Part shown: positions 23,586 to 30,441 of the stretch, in pieces | Numbering within the stretch: position 1 is the first letter of the stretch | Layout of the letters: each line of letters begins with the position of its first letter | IMG/VR virus record: IMGVR_UViG_3300050821_002799 | Location: 1-39,608 of that record | Length of the DNA: 39,608 nt | Origin: a virus | Direction: 5' to 3' (one strand) | The notes under the pieces: generated by a model | The model's database searches: none | Told to the model about the DNA's origin: nothing | Seen by the model: only the letters and a program-made list of their open reading frames with translations | Translations under genes and position numbers: made by a program

Positions 23586-24868
23586 GACTTGCTCAGCTCC
23601 TTCAGTGAGGCGCGGAATTGCTCGATCGCGAGCGCACGCTCGACCACGGGCGCCGGGTCGGAGGTCGCGGCGATCGTGGTCTCGGTCGACGGCGGCGCCA
23701 CCCGCAGCTCGTCCGGGATCTTGACGCCAAGCCGCTTGGCAGTGGCATCGGTCGACTGGAAGGTCTGCAGCTTTCTCTGCCAGATCTCGTCACGCTTGAA
23801 ACCGAGCAGCTGCAGTTCGGCCCAAACGATCTCCTCATCGACCCACTGCCGCTGTTTGGCCTTGGCCTTGAGCCGCCAGCCCGGCACCTGGCCGCCGTCT
23901 TCGAGGTAGGCGTGCAGCTGATCGTTGACGCTCTTGGTGTACATCGCCAGGATGTCGACCAGGGTCTTGGCGCGCCCCAAATACTCGCCGTAGGCCGTCA
24001 CCGCGTGCTTAGAGGCGTCGGCGGTTTCGCGCGGCACCACACCGAGCGCCGAGAGATCGAGCAGCGGCCCGGTCCACAGCCTGCAATTGATCTTACACGG
24101 CGCGAAGCGGCAGTGCTCGCCCTTGGCGCGCGGCGGGTCGCGGTCGGTGGCGGTCATCACCGCGCGCTGCAGATCCTCGACGAACCATTTGATCTCCTTG
24201 CGCGAGATCGCGACATGGCTGAGCGCCGGCTCCAGCCGGGGCTGGATCACCGCGACCACCAGATGCGGGGCGATGCGCTTGGTGCCGTAGACGTGCGGGC
24301 GGTACAGATGCCGCGCGCTCGACAATGCCGCCGCGGTGTAGAACATCAGCTGGGCGTTGACCTTCTCGCCCAGCTCGTCCTTGGTGATGACGTGCACCGG
24401 CACGCCCTGGCCGAACTTCCAGTCGACATGCAGCGCATGCGAGGGCGAGCGCAGGATCACGTCGACGGTGCCGAAGGCGCCGGGGATGCCGGGAAACTTC
24501 ACCCGCTGCTCGACCGCGACCACCTCAAAGTCGCCGCCGTAGGCCTGCTCCAGCTTATCCAGCGCATCGAGCGCCGGCAGGATCATGGTGTCGAGGTGCT
24601 CCTTGGTCAGCGCGCGGTCGTGAAAGCAGTTCGGCGGCGCCAGCTTGTCGAGATAACTGTGCGCCAGATTGCGGCAGTCGCGGTTGACGCCGTCCATGCG
24701 CTTTTGCATCAGCAGCGCCATCACGGCGTGCATCGCGGTGCCTTCCTCGGCATACTCGCTGGGGATATCGGCGCTGCGCGGCAGCGCCAGCGTCGCCTGG
24801 TAGGAGCCGGGACAGTTCAAGACACGGCCGGCATTGCTGCCGCCGACGATCGCGGAGTGCTCAGACAT
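23582..24868 (-). CDS. PD-(D/E)XK nuclease-like protein (DUF2800 type)
   Basis: I chose the ATG at 24868 with AGGA 6 nt upstream; the TTG at 24892 is less likely. The 428-aa protein has the DUF2800/Cas4-RecB-like layout: SNAGRVLNCPGS at the N-terminus, EEGTAMHAVM, then the PD-(D/E)XK core GTV-D136-VILR...HV-D149-W-K151. A conserved helix NAQLMFYTAAAL follows. Cys at HCRFAPCKINCRLW could hold an Fe-S cluster with the N-terminal Cys. It is first in the leftward replication operon, suggesting exonuclease or end-processing in recombination with the polymerase. Asp in place of the usual Glu in the DxK is tolerated in this fold. Confidence 0.8.
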   Translation of the reverse strand: MSEHSAIVGGSNAGRVLNCPGSYQATLALPRSADIPSEYAEEGTAMHAVMALLMQKRMDGVNRDCRNLAHSYLDKLAPPNCFHDRALTKEHLDTMILPALDALDKLEQAYGGDFEVVAVEQRVKFPGIPGAFGTVDVILRSPSHALHVDWKFGQGVPVHVITKDELGEKVNAQLMFYTAAALSSARHLYRPHVYGTKRIAPHLVVAVIQPRLEPALSHVAISRKEIKWFVEDLQRAVMTATDRDPPRAKGEHCRFAPCKINCRLWTGPLLDLSALGVVPRETADASKHAVTAYGEYLGRAKTLVDILAMYTKSVNDQLHAYLEDGGQVPGWRLKAKAKQRQWVDEEIVWAELQLLGFKRDEIWQRKLQTFQSTDATAKRLGVKIPDELRVAPPSTETTIAATSDPAPVVERALAIEQFRASLKELSKS

Positions 24869-24914
24869 CAGATATCCTGTTTTAAGTTTCAACCAACCTG
24901 TTTGCGGAGGCCAG

Positions 24915-24930
24915 ATTGACCAATGTCAAT
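24915..24930. promoter_or_regulatory. Inverted repeat at the divergent replication promoters
   Basis: ATTGAC (24915-24920) and GTCAAT (24925-24930) are perfect inverted arms around CAAT. The repeat covers the TTG start of the VRR-NUC gene and, on the minus strand, contains TTGAC boxes upstream of the DUF2800-like gene. A regulator binding here could control both directions. No -10 box is convincing, so this is a candidate only. Confidence 0.35.
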
Positions 24931-25215
24931 GCCAAAGTCAAGGAACTGACGATCGAGCGCGCGCTGACCTTGCAGGTGACGCTGGCCGGCGGCATCGCGC
25001 TGAAAGTCAAAGTCATTGGGCGCCGCGGGTTCGTCGATCGCCTGGTGCTGCTGCCGGGCGGCAAGGTGTTGTTCGTCGAGCTGAAACGCCCGATCGGCGG
25101 CCGGCTGTCGCCGCAGCAGCGCGCCTTCCATGCTGAACTACGGAACCTGAATATGACAGTTGCGTCGGTGAAAAATTCAGCGGAGATTGCCAGGCTGTTA
25201 TCCACCGCGAAATGA
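24916..25215 (+). CDS. VRR-NUC domain nuclease
   Basis: The start is TTG at 24916, with GGAGG 5 nt upstream. The 99-aa protein is a minimal VRR-NUC (PD-(D/E)XK) nuclease. It has GRRGFV-D41-RLVLL, then VLFV-E55-L-K57-RP, LSPQQRAFHAELRN and a final VASVKNSAEI strand/helix. Stand-alone phage VRR-NUC proteins are thought to resolve branched DNA such as Holliday junctions. It is divergent from the DUF2800-like gene and precedes the primase-helicase by about 100 nt in the same direction. Confidence 0.85.
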   Translation: MTNVNAKVKELTIERALTLQVTLAGGIALKVKVIGRRGFVDRLVLLPGGKVLFVELKRPIGGRLSPQQRAFHAELRNLNMTVASVKNSAEIARLLSTAK

Positions 25216-25317
25216 AAAACCGGGCCGTGTGCGCGACCCAGTTAATCAACCACCGATGGCATCCCGCTAAGAATGCATCTAAGCCAACCCCCTCAGGGGA
25301 CCAAGGAGAGTTGAACC
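25216..25317 (+). promoter_or_regulatory. Leader region of primase-helicase gene
   Basis: This 102-nt non-coding stretch holds a small CCCC-TCA-GGGG hairpin (25289-25299) just before AAGGAGA (25303-25309), which is 8 nt from the GTG start. The hairpin is close enough to affect ribosome access. I see no convincing promoter boxes. Confidence 0.4.
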
Positions 25318-27729
25318 GTGAGCCATAGTGACCTAACCGCCCACCGATTGCAACTGCTGGCCTCCGGCTATCGCATCATCCCGACCCGCGGCAAGCGGCC
25401 GCTGCTCAAAGGCTGGAACACGCCGGGCTACCTGAAGCAGGAACTGACCGACAACGCCAAGCGCACCGCGGTGGCGCGGGTGACGAAATGGCCGCGGCTG
25501 TACCCGCATCTCGGCTCGACCGGGATCCGGCTCGAGATCGGCACCGGCGCCGTCGACCTCGACGTCGATCACCCCCTGGCCGACGCGGTCATGGCCGAGA
25601 TCGAGCTGATCGCGCCCGAGGTGTTCGCGACCGCGCCGACGAGGTTTGGCGGCGGCATGCACAAGCGGGCGCTGTTCGTACGGATCGAGGACGGCGGCGA
25701 GCCGTTCGTGCGGATCGCCAGCCACCGCTACCACGCCCCCGGCAATGCGGCCCACGATCACTGCGTCGAGATCTTCGGCGGGCAGCCGGCCTCGACCGGC
25801 AACTGCTCGCGCCACATGGGGGTCGACGGCCCGCACAGCTACGCCGAGGACGAGGTCACGGTGGCGGCGCAGTACCGCTGGGATCCGGCCGTGCCGGCGC
25901 TGTGGCAGGTGCCAGTGGCGGGCCTGCCGGTGCTGACGCGGGCCCAGGCCGGCGCGATCGCTGACGCCTTCGACCGCTTGGCAACCGAGGCTGGCTGGCA
26001 GCGCCTGGTGGCGCGGGAGCCGAGCGAGGCCGGCACTGCGGTCTACGACATCGATGCGGCGACCCGGTTCGACGTCTGGCACGGGCCCGACCAGGTGACG
26101 TATGAGGAGCTGATCGACCTGCAGGCCGGGATGCGCGACTTGCGGGTCTCCGCCGGCTTCATCGACGGCGGCAGCAATCGGACCCGGTGCTGGGCGTTCT
26201 GGTCGAAGCGGCACGCCTGCGTCGCGGTGTACGACCACGCCGAGGCCGTCACCCACTACCCGGCCGAGCTGCAGCCGGAGCCGGACGTGCTGCAGGCGCA
26301 GCTGAAGGGGCTGCAGGACGAGCAAAGCGAGCCGCCTGGTGCGGCGCCGCCGCGGCCGGCCGATACCGCCTCGATCCCGGACAAGGCGCTGTGGCTGCTG
26401 CTGAGCTACGGCTATTGCGGCAGGCTCGACACCATGGTCGAGCTGTACAAGCCGGATGACGACTGCCAGATCAAGCCGAGCGGGTTCCAGCGGTTGTACC
26501 GGGCCTGGCGCGAGGAGACGGTCGGGCCACGCGGCGGCCGGGTGTTCACCTACGCCACCGGCTACTGGGAGGTGAACCCCGGCCGGGTCGACGTCGAGGG
26601 GGTGCGGATGCGCCCCGATCGGCCGTTCCCGACCTATGTCGAGAACGGTCGCACTTTCAAGAACACCTATTTGCGACCGCAACACAGCGGCACCGGTGAC
26701 ATCCAGCCCTGGCTCAGCTTCATGGCGCATCTGCTGCCTGATCACGCCGAGCGGGACTGGTTCTACAACTGGCTGGCGCATAAGCACCGTCACCCCGGCG
26801 TGCCCGGCGTCGCCGTCATCATGGTGGCAACCGGACCGGAGGGGCCGGTCTACGGCGCCGGCCGCGGCCTCCTGCGCGACATCATCAGCCGGCTGCTGGG
26901 GCCGCAATACGTCAAGCCGATCGATTTCGACGTGTTCACCGGCCGCTCGGCGCAGGGCACCTACACCGACTGGGGCGCCTACGCCACGCTGATCACCGTC
27001 AACGAGGCCAAGGACACCCCGGAGAGCGGGCGCTGGACCGAGCGCCGCGCGGTCTACGAGCGGCTGCGCGAGATCGTCGACCCGCGCGCGATCGAGCGAA
27101 CCTTTCAGCGCAAAGGCCAGCAAGCCTTCACCGGGTTAAGTTTTGCGTCCTACCTGGTATTCTCCAACAACCGCGACGCGCTGCAGGTGCCGGAGGGTGA
27201 TCGCCGCATCGCGGCGCTGGCCAATGGCGGGCGGATGTCGCCGGAGATGGCGGCCCAGCTGCAGGCCTGGATGGATCAGCCCGGCAACATCGCCGCGCTG
27301 GCGCACTGGCTGGAATGGCGAGACCTTCGCGCCTTCGACGTCTACCTGCCGCCGGAGACCGAAACCAAAACCGTGATGCAGGAGCTGGCCCGCAACGAGC
27401 TGGAGGAGGCCTTCAACATCGTTCGGCACTGGATCGGACCACGGCGATTGTTCACCGGCGCCCAGGTCCGAGCCGCGGTGCTGAGCGAGCTAAGCGATGT
27501 GATCTCCGCGGACATGGTGCGGCAGTGGGTGACGCGACAAATTCGGGCTGACGCGAGCCAAGTCGGGGACCACCGAACCCTCCCATCGGAGGGCCGGCAC
27601 AAGATCCTGGGATGGCGTGGGGTCGACCATTCGTGGGTGGGGGATGACGTGATGCGAGCCAGGGAGGCGGTTCACCAGACCGAATTGCTGCTGAACAAGG
27701 ACAGTCGGTGGTCAGGCCAGGCTCGGTGA
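25318..27729 (+). CDS. Primase-polymerase / SF3-type helicase replication protein
   Basis: GTG start at 25318 behind AAGGAGA. The 803-aa protein has an N-terminal prim-pol-like domain with RIIPTRGKRPLLKGW and catalytic D80-L-D82-V-D84. A His-containing strand follows (FGGGMHKRALFV) and a CVEIFGGQP segment. A linker precedes a C-terminal D5/DUF5906-type helicase domain: ATGPEGPVYGAGR516GLL (Walker A variant with Arg for Lys), TLITVNEAKD (Walker B-like) and FASYLVFSNNRDAL (sensor/motif C). A final ~120-residue helical domain may bind DNA. It is expected to prime and unwind at the origin. The candidate origin repeats start inside its 3' end. Confidence 0.8.
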   Translation: MSHSDLTAHRLQLLASGYRIIPTRGKRPLLKGWNTPGYLKQELTDNAKRTAVARVTKWPRLYPHLGSTGIRLEIGTGAVDLDVDHPLADAVMAEIELIAPEVFATAPTRFGGGMHKRALFVRIEDGGEPFVRIASHRYHAPGNAAHDHCVEIFGGQPASTGNCSRHMGVDGPHSYAEDEVTVAAQYRWDPAVPALWQVPVAGLPVLTRAQAGAIADAFDRLATEAGWQRLVAREPSEAGTAVYDIDAATRFDVWHGPDQVTYEELIDLQAGMRDLRVSAGFIDGGSNRTRCWAFWSKRHACVAVYDHAEAVTHYPAELQPEPDVLQAQLKGLQDEQSEPPGAAPPRPADTASIPDKALWLLLSYGYCGRLDTMVELYKPDDDCQIKPSGFQRLYRAWREETVGPRGGRVFTYATGYWEVNPGRVDVEGVRMRPDRPFPTYVENGRTFKNTYLRPQHSGTGDIQPWLSFMAHLLPDHAERDWFYNWLAHKHRHPGVPGVAVIMVATGPEGPVYGAGRGLLRDIISRLLGPQYVKPIDFDVFTGRSAQGTYTDWGAYATLITVNEAKDTPESGRWTERRAVYERLREIVDPRAIERTFQRKGQQAFTGLSFASYLVFSNNRDALQVPEGDRRIAALANGGRMSPEMAAQLQAWMDQPGNIAALAHWLEWRDLRAFDVYLPPETETKTVMQELARNELEEAFNIVRHWIGPRRLFTGAQVRAAVLSELSDVISADMVRQWVTRQIRADASQVGDHRTLPSEGRHKILGWRGVDHSWVGDDVMRAREAVHQTELLLNKDSRWSGQAR

Positions 27730-27906
27730 CAGTGGGCTGGTGGCAGCTAAAAACATCAATAGTATCAAGATGGTCGCGGTTGGGCTGCCACCGACTGCCA
27801 CCGAGAACGCTACCTTTTTCTTTATATATATATTTATTATATATGTATCCTTATCTATAGCTGTAGCGCTGACCAGAACCTCGGTGGCACTCGGGGTCGG
27901 TGGCAG
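27705..27906. other. Candidate replication origin: TCGGTGGCAG repeats around an AT-rich core
   Basis: Two inverted copies CTGCCACCGA lie in direct tandem (27785-27794, 27795-27804). An AT-rich core with T-runs and TATATATATATTTATTATAT (27812-27857) follows, and then two direct copies TCGGTGGCAC (27881-27890) and TCGGTGGCAG (27897-27906). Degenerate copies occur at 27705, 27723 and 27737. The core is by far the most AT-rich stretch in the window and lies between two convergent genes. Iterons flanking an unwinding element beside the primase-helicase gene fit an origin. The flanking repeats can also pair as a long-range hairpin. Confidence 0.55.
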
Positions 27907-27936
27907 TCGCGGCAACCTCGACCACCCGGTGCAGGC

Positions 27937-28347
27937 TCACGGGAACACCCGTGCCGCCTTGCGCAGGATCTTCACGATAATCGCCAGCTGCCTGGCCGAC
28001 AGCTCGTAGTCGGCCCGGTAGCGATCGCCGACATCACGGGAAAAACTGATCTCCCAGTCGGTCAGCACTTGGGCGGCGATCGCGGCGTTGGCGGCGATCC
28101 GCCGCAGCAGGTTCAGCAGGTCGGCGTCGGGCTCGGGCCGTGGCTTCTGCCGCGGCGGCGGCGGTGGCGGTGGCGGCCGCGACGAGGTGGTAGCGCCGAG
28201 CGCCTCGGCGATCAGCTCGTTGATGGTCTGCTTGCGGCTCTCGGCCATCTTGCTGAGCATCGCGGCGGCGTTGGCACGTTCGCCGTCGAAGGCGCTGCCC
28301 AGCATGCCGATCAGCTTGGTGATGCGGGTCTTGTCGGCCTGGTCCAT
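27937..28347 (-). CDS. Hypothetical protein with DUF2786-like N-terminus (136 aa)
   Basis: The N-terminal ~45 residues (ITKLIGMLGSAFDGERANAAAMLSKMAESRKQTINELI) match a pattern common in alphaproteobacterial phages (LIxMLGSxxDGERxxAAxxI), related to the DUF2786 start. A Pro run (eight in a row) and a helical C-terminus with YELSARQLAIIVKILRKA follow. Such proteins are small accessory factors of unknown role. It is the last gene of the leftward operon from 29709 and converges on the origin candidate. Confidence 0.65.
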   Translation of the reverse strand: MDQADKTRITKLIGMLGSAFDGERANAAAMLSKMAESRKQTINELIAEALGATTSSRPPPPPPPPRQKPRPEPDADLLNLLRRIAANAAIAAQVLTDWEISFSRDVGDRYRADYELSARQLAIIVKILRKAARVFP

Positions 28348-28357
28348 GGGGTGGCTC

Positions 28358-28897
28358 CTAGCGGGGGTGGAAGATCAGCTGGCCGGCGCGGCTGTCGACC
28401 GTGAACGGGCCGATGCCGTCGACCACCGGGAAGGCCAGCAACGGGTCGCCGCTGTCCGAGACCAGGGCTGTCACCTCGCGCAGCACGTGGTCGCCGAGCA
28501 CCAGGGTGTCGATCGTCACCGACTTGGCGGTGTGGAAGCTGCCATTGGCGAGCTTGACGTTGACCGGGGTGGGGTTGGGCCTGGCGCGGCCGAGCGCCAG
28601 CAGCCGGTTGGCCATCCCGGTCGGGATCTGGGACAGGGTGGCGCCGGTATCGAACAGCATCAGGAGCTGCTCGCCGCCGACGGTGACCTGGAGCTGGACG
28701 CCGTTGCCCTTGCGGTAGGACAGCAGTGGCACGGCGTCGAGTTTGACGACGCGCTGGGTGGCGATCGGCCGCGGCACCACCGCGGCGACCGGGGCCTCGA
28801 TGACGCCGATGCAGGTGGTGGTCACCGCCGAGGCGGCGGTGACCGGGGTGACGCTCAGCAGCAGCAGGATCCGAGCGGCGAGCAGCAGGCGGCGCAT
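28358..28897 (-). CDS. Secreted retropepsin-like aspartic protease
   Basis: The 179-aa protein starts with a signal peptide (MRRLLLAARILLLLSVTPVTAASA, likely cut near residue 22-24). After a ~35-residue linker comes the single-domain aspartic protease core: VQLQVTVGGEQLLMLF-D83-TGAT-LSQIP, the D-T/S-G signature. It is followed by the flap region (VNVKLANGSFHTAKSV), LVLGDHVLREVTALV and the closing GPFTVDSRAGQLIFHP. This is clan AA (retropepsin/TIGR02281-like), active as a dimer. Bacterial relatives act in the periplasm. In a phage this is rare; it might cleave an envelope protein. Target unknown. Neighbours are small genes of the leftward operon. Confidence 0.8.
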   Translation of the reverse strand: MRRLLLAARILLLLSVTPVTAASAVTTTCIGVIEAPVAAVVPRPIATQRVVKLDAVPLLSYRKGNGVQLQVTVGGEQLLMLFDTGATLSQIPTGMANRLLALGRARPNPTPVNVKLANGSFHTAKSVTIDTLVLGDHVLREVTALVSDSGDPLLAFPVVDGIGPFTVDSRAGQLIFHPR

Positions 28898-28898
28898 T

Positions 28899-29066
28899 TC
28901 AATCTTCCTCGATGATGGTGATGATGTCGCCGATCGCGAGCGTGCAGCGCTTGGCCAGCTCGGTCACGGCGTCGGCGATGGCGTCGTCGACGTCGATCTC
29001 GTCGACGTCGATCTCGACGCGGTCTAGCTCGCCGCCGGCGCCGTTCAGTCTGACGATGATCTTCAT
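28899..29066 (-). CDS. Small acidic protein (55 aa)
   Basis: The ATG at 29066 has GGAGG 7 nt upstream, a strong site. The product MKIIVRLNGAGGELDRVEID, then VDEIDVDDAIADAVTELAKRCTLAIGDIITIIEED is acidic, beta-beta-alpha-like, and ends just before the protease gene. It reads well as a coding sequence although short. Function unknown; a protease partner or inhibitor cannot be excluded from position alone. Confidence 0.6.
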   Translation of the reverse strand: MKIIVRLNGAGGELDRVEIDVDEIDVDDAIADAVTELAKRCTLAIGDIITIIEED

Positions 29067-29069
29067 GGT

Positions 29070-29525
29070 TCAGCCTCCCAGGCGGGTGATGACGTTGTCG
29101 ATGATGGCGTAGTTGACGGGGTCGGCGCTCTCGACTACGCGGTGCTCGCGCACCGCGGTCCAGCGGCACGACAGGTCGGTGGCGTAGAACTCGGCCTCGG
29201 CCTTGGTGGCGAAGCGCACGGCGTTGCCGCACCATTTGCCGCTGCTGTCGGCGATCACTTCCGCCATCCACGAGGTCGGCGTCGCGGCCTTCGGTGCCAG
29301 GATCTCGACCGGGACAATCACGGCGGTGAAACCGTAGCGGGTGTAGACCCGCTGCTGCGACTGGGCGAGGTCGAGCCGCGAGCACCAGGTCTTGACCTTG
29401 GCGGTCAAGCCATGGCCCCACACCGCGACGGCGTGGGTGTAGATCTTGTCGGTGGTCGCGATGGTGCTGTTGCGGGTGCCGATGATCTGGCCGTTGTGGC
29501 GGGCGACGTATTTGACGCGAGACAT
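29070..29525 (-). CDS. Hypothetical protein (151 aa)
   Basis: I chose the ATG at 29525 with GGGAG upstream over the longer frame to 29579. The product begins MSRVKYVARHNGQIIGTRNS and has TTDKIYTHAVAVWGH, RLDLAQSQQRVYTRYGFTAVIVPVEI and KAEAEFYATDLSCRWTAVREH. It is mixed alpha/beta with no recognised domain. The pattern RxxGxIxGxRxSxxxY suggests a repeated small beta unit. It is the second gene of the leftward operon. Confidence 0.62.
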   Translation of the reverse strand: MSRVKYVARHNGQIIGTRNSTIATTDKIYTHAVAVWGHGLTAKVKTWCSRLDLAQSQQRVYTRYGFTAVIVPVEILAPKAATPTSWMAEVIADSSGKWCGNAVRFATKAEAEFYATDLSCRWTAVREHRVVESADPVNYAIIDNVITRLGG

Positions 29526-29535
29526 GGAAGCTCCC

Positions 29536-29709
29536 TTACAGGATCTGGGGTTGGACAAGGATGGCGTAGCCGAGCGCACGGATGTGCTCGATCGCCTCTC
29601 GGGTGAGGGTCTTGGTGCCGGTCAGCTTGGCGAAGATCTTCGCCTTCTCGCAAACCGGGTAGTAGGCGGTGTTGCCGTAGACGTTCTTGATCGCGATGGT
29701 GATGGACAT
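29536..29709 (-). CDS. Small hypothetical protein (57 aa), first gene of leftward operon
   Basis: I chose the ATG at 29709 with GAGG 5 nt upstream. The product MSITIAIKNVYGNTAYYPVCEKAKIFAKLTGTKTLTREAIEHIRALGYAILVQP has a beta-hairpin then helices, with a Cys. The -10 box of the repressor-type promoter ends 35 nt upstream, so it is the first protein made from that promoter. Function unknown. Confidence 0.62.
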   Translation of the reverse strand: MSITIAIKNVYGNTAYYPVCEKAKIFAKLTGTKTLTREAIEHIRALGYAILVQPQIL

Positions 29710-29743
29710 GGTGGCCTCGGCGGCGTGATTGCCTAATGCCAAT

Positions 29744-29773
29744 CTTATATGACCAGTGGTCCGGGTTGGTCAA
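29744..29773 (-). promoter_or_regulatory. Sigma-70-type promoter, leftward operon
   Basis: On the minus strand TTGACC (29768-29773), 18 nt, TATAAG (29744-29749). The spacer contains a 13-bp palindromic operator directly abutting the -10 box, so a bound repressor would block RNA polymerase. Drives the 57-aa gene and those after it. Confidence 0.75.
29750..29762. promoter_or_regulatory. Operator copy 1
   Basis: TGACCAGTGGTCC here (GGACCACTGGTCA on the minus strand) contains the perfect palindrome GACCA-G-TGGTC. It lies between the -35 and -10 boxes of the leftward promoter. It matches operator copy 2 at 12 of 13 positions when the variable centre is disregarded. Confidence 0.7.
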
Positions 29774-29806
29774 GCGCTAAAATTGATATTTTGCAATTTA
29801 TTTTTG

Positions 29807-29836
29807 TTGACGGCACCGGACCATTGGTCCTAAGGT
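29807..29836 (+). promoter_or_regulatory. Sigma-70-type promoter, rightward operon
   Basis: TTGACG (29807-29812), 18 nt, TAAGGT (29831-29836). The -10 match is weak, but the order and spacing of -35, 5-nt gap, 13-bp operator and -10 are the same as in the leftward promoter. The mirrored design supports it. Drives the 66-aa gene at 29867. Confidence 0.6.
29818..29830. promoter_or_regulatory. Operator copy 2
   Basis: GGACCATTGGTCC is a perfect palindrome around a central T. It lies between the -35 and -10 of the rightward promoter, 55 nt from operator copy 1. A dimeric HTH protein is the expected ligand. Confidence 0.7.
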
Positions 29837-29866
29837 GGCGAGGTGCATCCACAACAGGAGAACGTG

Positions 29867-30067
29867 ATGACGGACCGCTCTATTAAGGACTACAGCTTTG
29901 GCGACGATATCGTCGCCGTGGCAACGATGATCGAAGGCAAGAGCTACAAGGCCTATTTGGTCAAGGGCGACAAGGTCGACGTTGACGCTGCCGGCTACGG
30001 CTCGACCGTGCTGGAGGCAATCGCCAATCTGACCGAGGCGCTGCGCAAGGCGGAGGCCGAGCAATGA
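29867..30067 (+). CDS. Small hypothetical protein (66 aa)
   Basis: I chose the ATG at 29867 with AGGAG (29856-29860) 6 nt upstream; the ATG at 29843 is too close to the promoter. The product MTDRSIKDYSFGDDIVAVATMIEGKSYKAYLVKGDKVDVDAAGYGSTVLEAIANLTEALRKAEAEQ has a three-strand-plus-helix look. The ending resembles HicB-like or DUF1902-type small domains (xGxTxxEAIxNLxEAL). No toxin partner is next to it, so an antitoxin role is not supported. First gene of the rightward repressor operon. Confidence 0.62.
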   Translation: MTDRSIKDYSFGDDIVAVATMIEGKSYKAYLVKGDKVDVDAAGYGSTVLEAIANLTEALRKAEAEQ

Positions 30068-30441
30068 GACGCGAGGTTGCCATCAAGAAGCTCGGCAGGC
30101 TGCTCGGCAAGCAGCTCGGCTACCGCGTTGATCCCAAGGCGCCGGATCAGGAGGCGCGCGACGAGGCGCGCCTCAAGCTGCGCGCGGAGATGCAGCGGCG
30201 TCAGCAGTTGGGTGAGGCGGTGGAGGCGCGCCGGACGGCGTTGCTGAACGCCGATCCTGACTACCAGCGGTTGAAGGCCGCCTATGGCGAGGCGCGGCAG
30301 AGCTGTGAGGCATTGTCGGCGATCACGGGCCATTATCGCTTCACCGTCGGGGTCTCGAACAGCCTGTTCTTCACCGTCAAGGCGCAGGGCGACAGCTGGG
30401 AAGACGTGATCCGCAAGTTGACCGCGGAGGCCAAGTCATGA
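30064..30441 (+). CDS. Hypothetical protein (125 aa)
   Basis: ATGA overlap with the upstream gene. The N-terminal ~85 residues are Arg/Lys/Gln-rich and helical (coiled-coil-like EARLKLRAEMQRRQQLGEAVEARR). The C-terminal ~40 (GHYRFTVGVSNSLFFTVKAQGDSWEDVIRKLTAEAK) form a small alpha/beta module. I do not recognise the family. It is coupled to the HTH gene by another ATGA overlap. Confidence 0.65.
   Translation: MRREVAIKKLGRLLGKQLGYRVDPKAPDQEARDEARLKLRAEMQRRQQLGEAVEARRTALLNADPDYQRLKAAYGEARQSCEALSAITGHYRFTVGVSNSLFFTVKAQGDSWEDVIRKLTAEAKS

Noticed and set aside
25333-27123. 596-aa minus-strand frame opposite the primase-helicase
   Set aside because: No domain, antisense composition, and the plus frame carries the catalytic motifs.
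27712-28009. Small frames across the AT-rich region (minus 67 aa, plus 89 aa)
   Set aside because: They consist of translated AT and repeat sequence without ribosome sites; the region is better explained as an origin or regulatory site.
29867-30441. HicB-like antitoxin and partner (toxin-antitoxin pair)
   Set aside because: The 66-aa protein only vaguely recalls HicB and the neighbour is not a HicA-like toxin.
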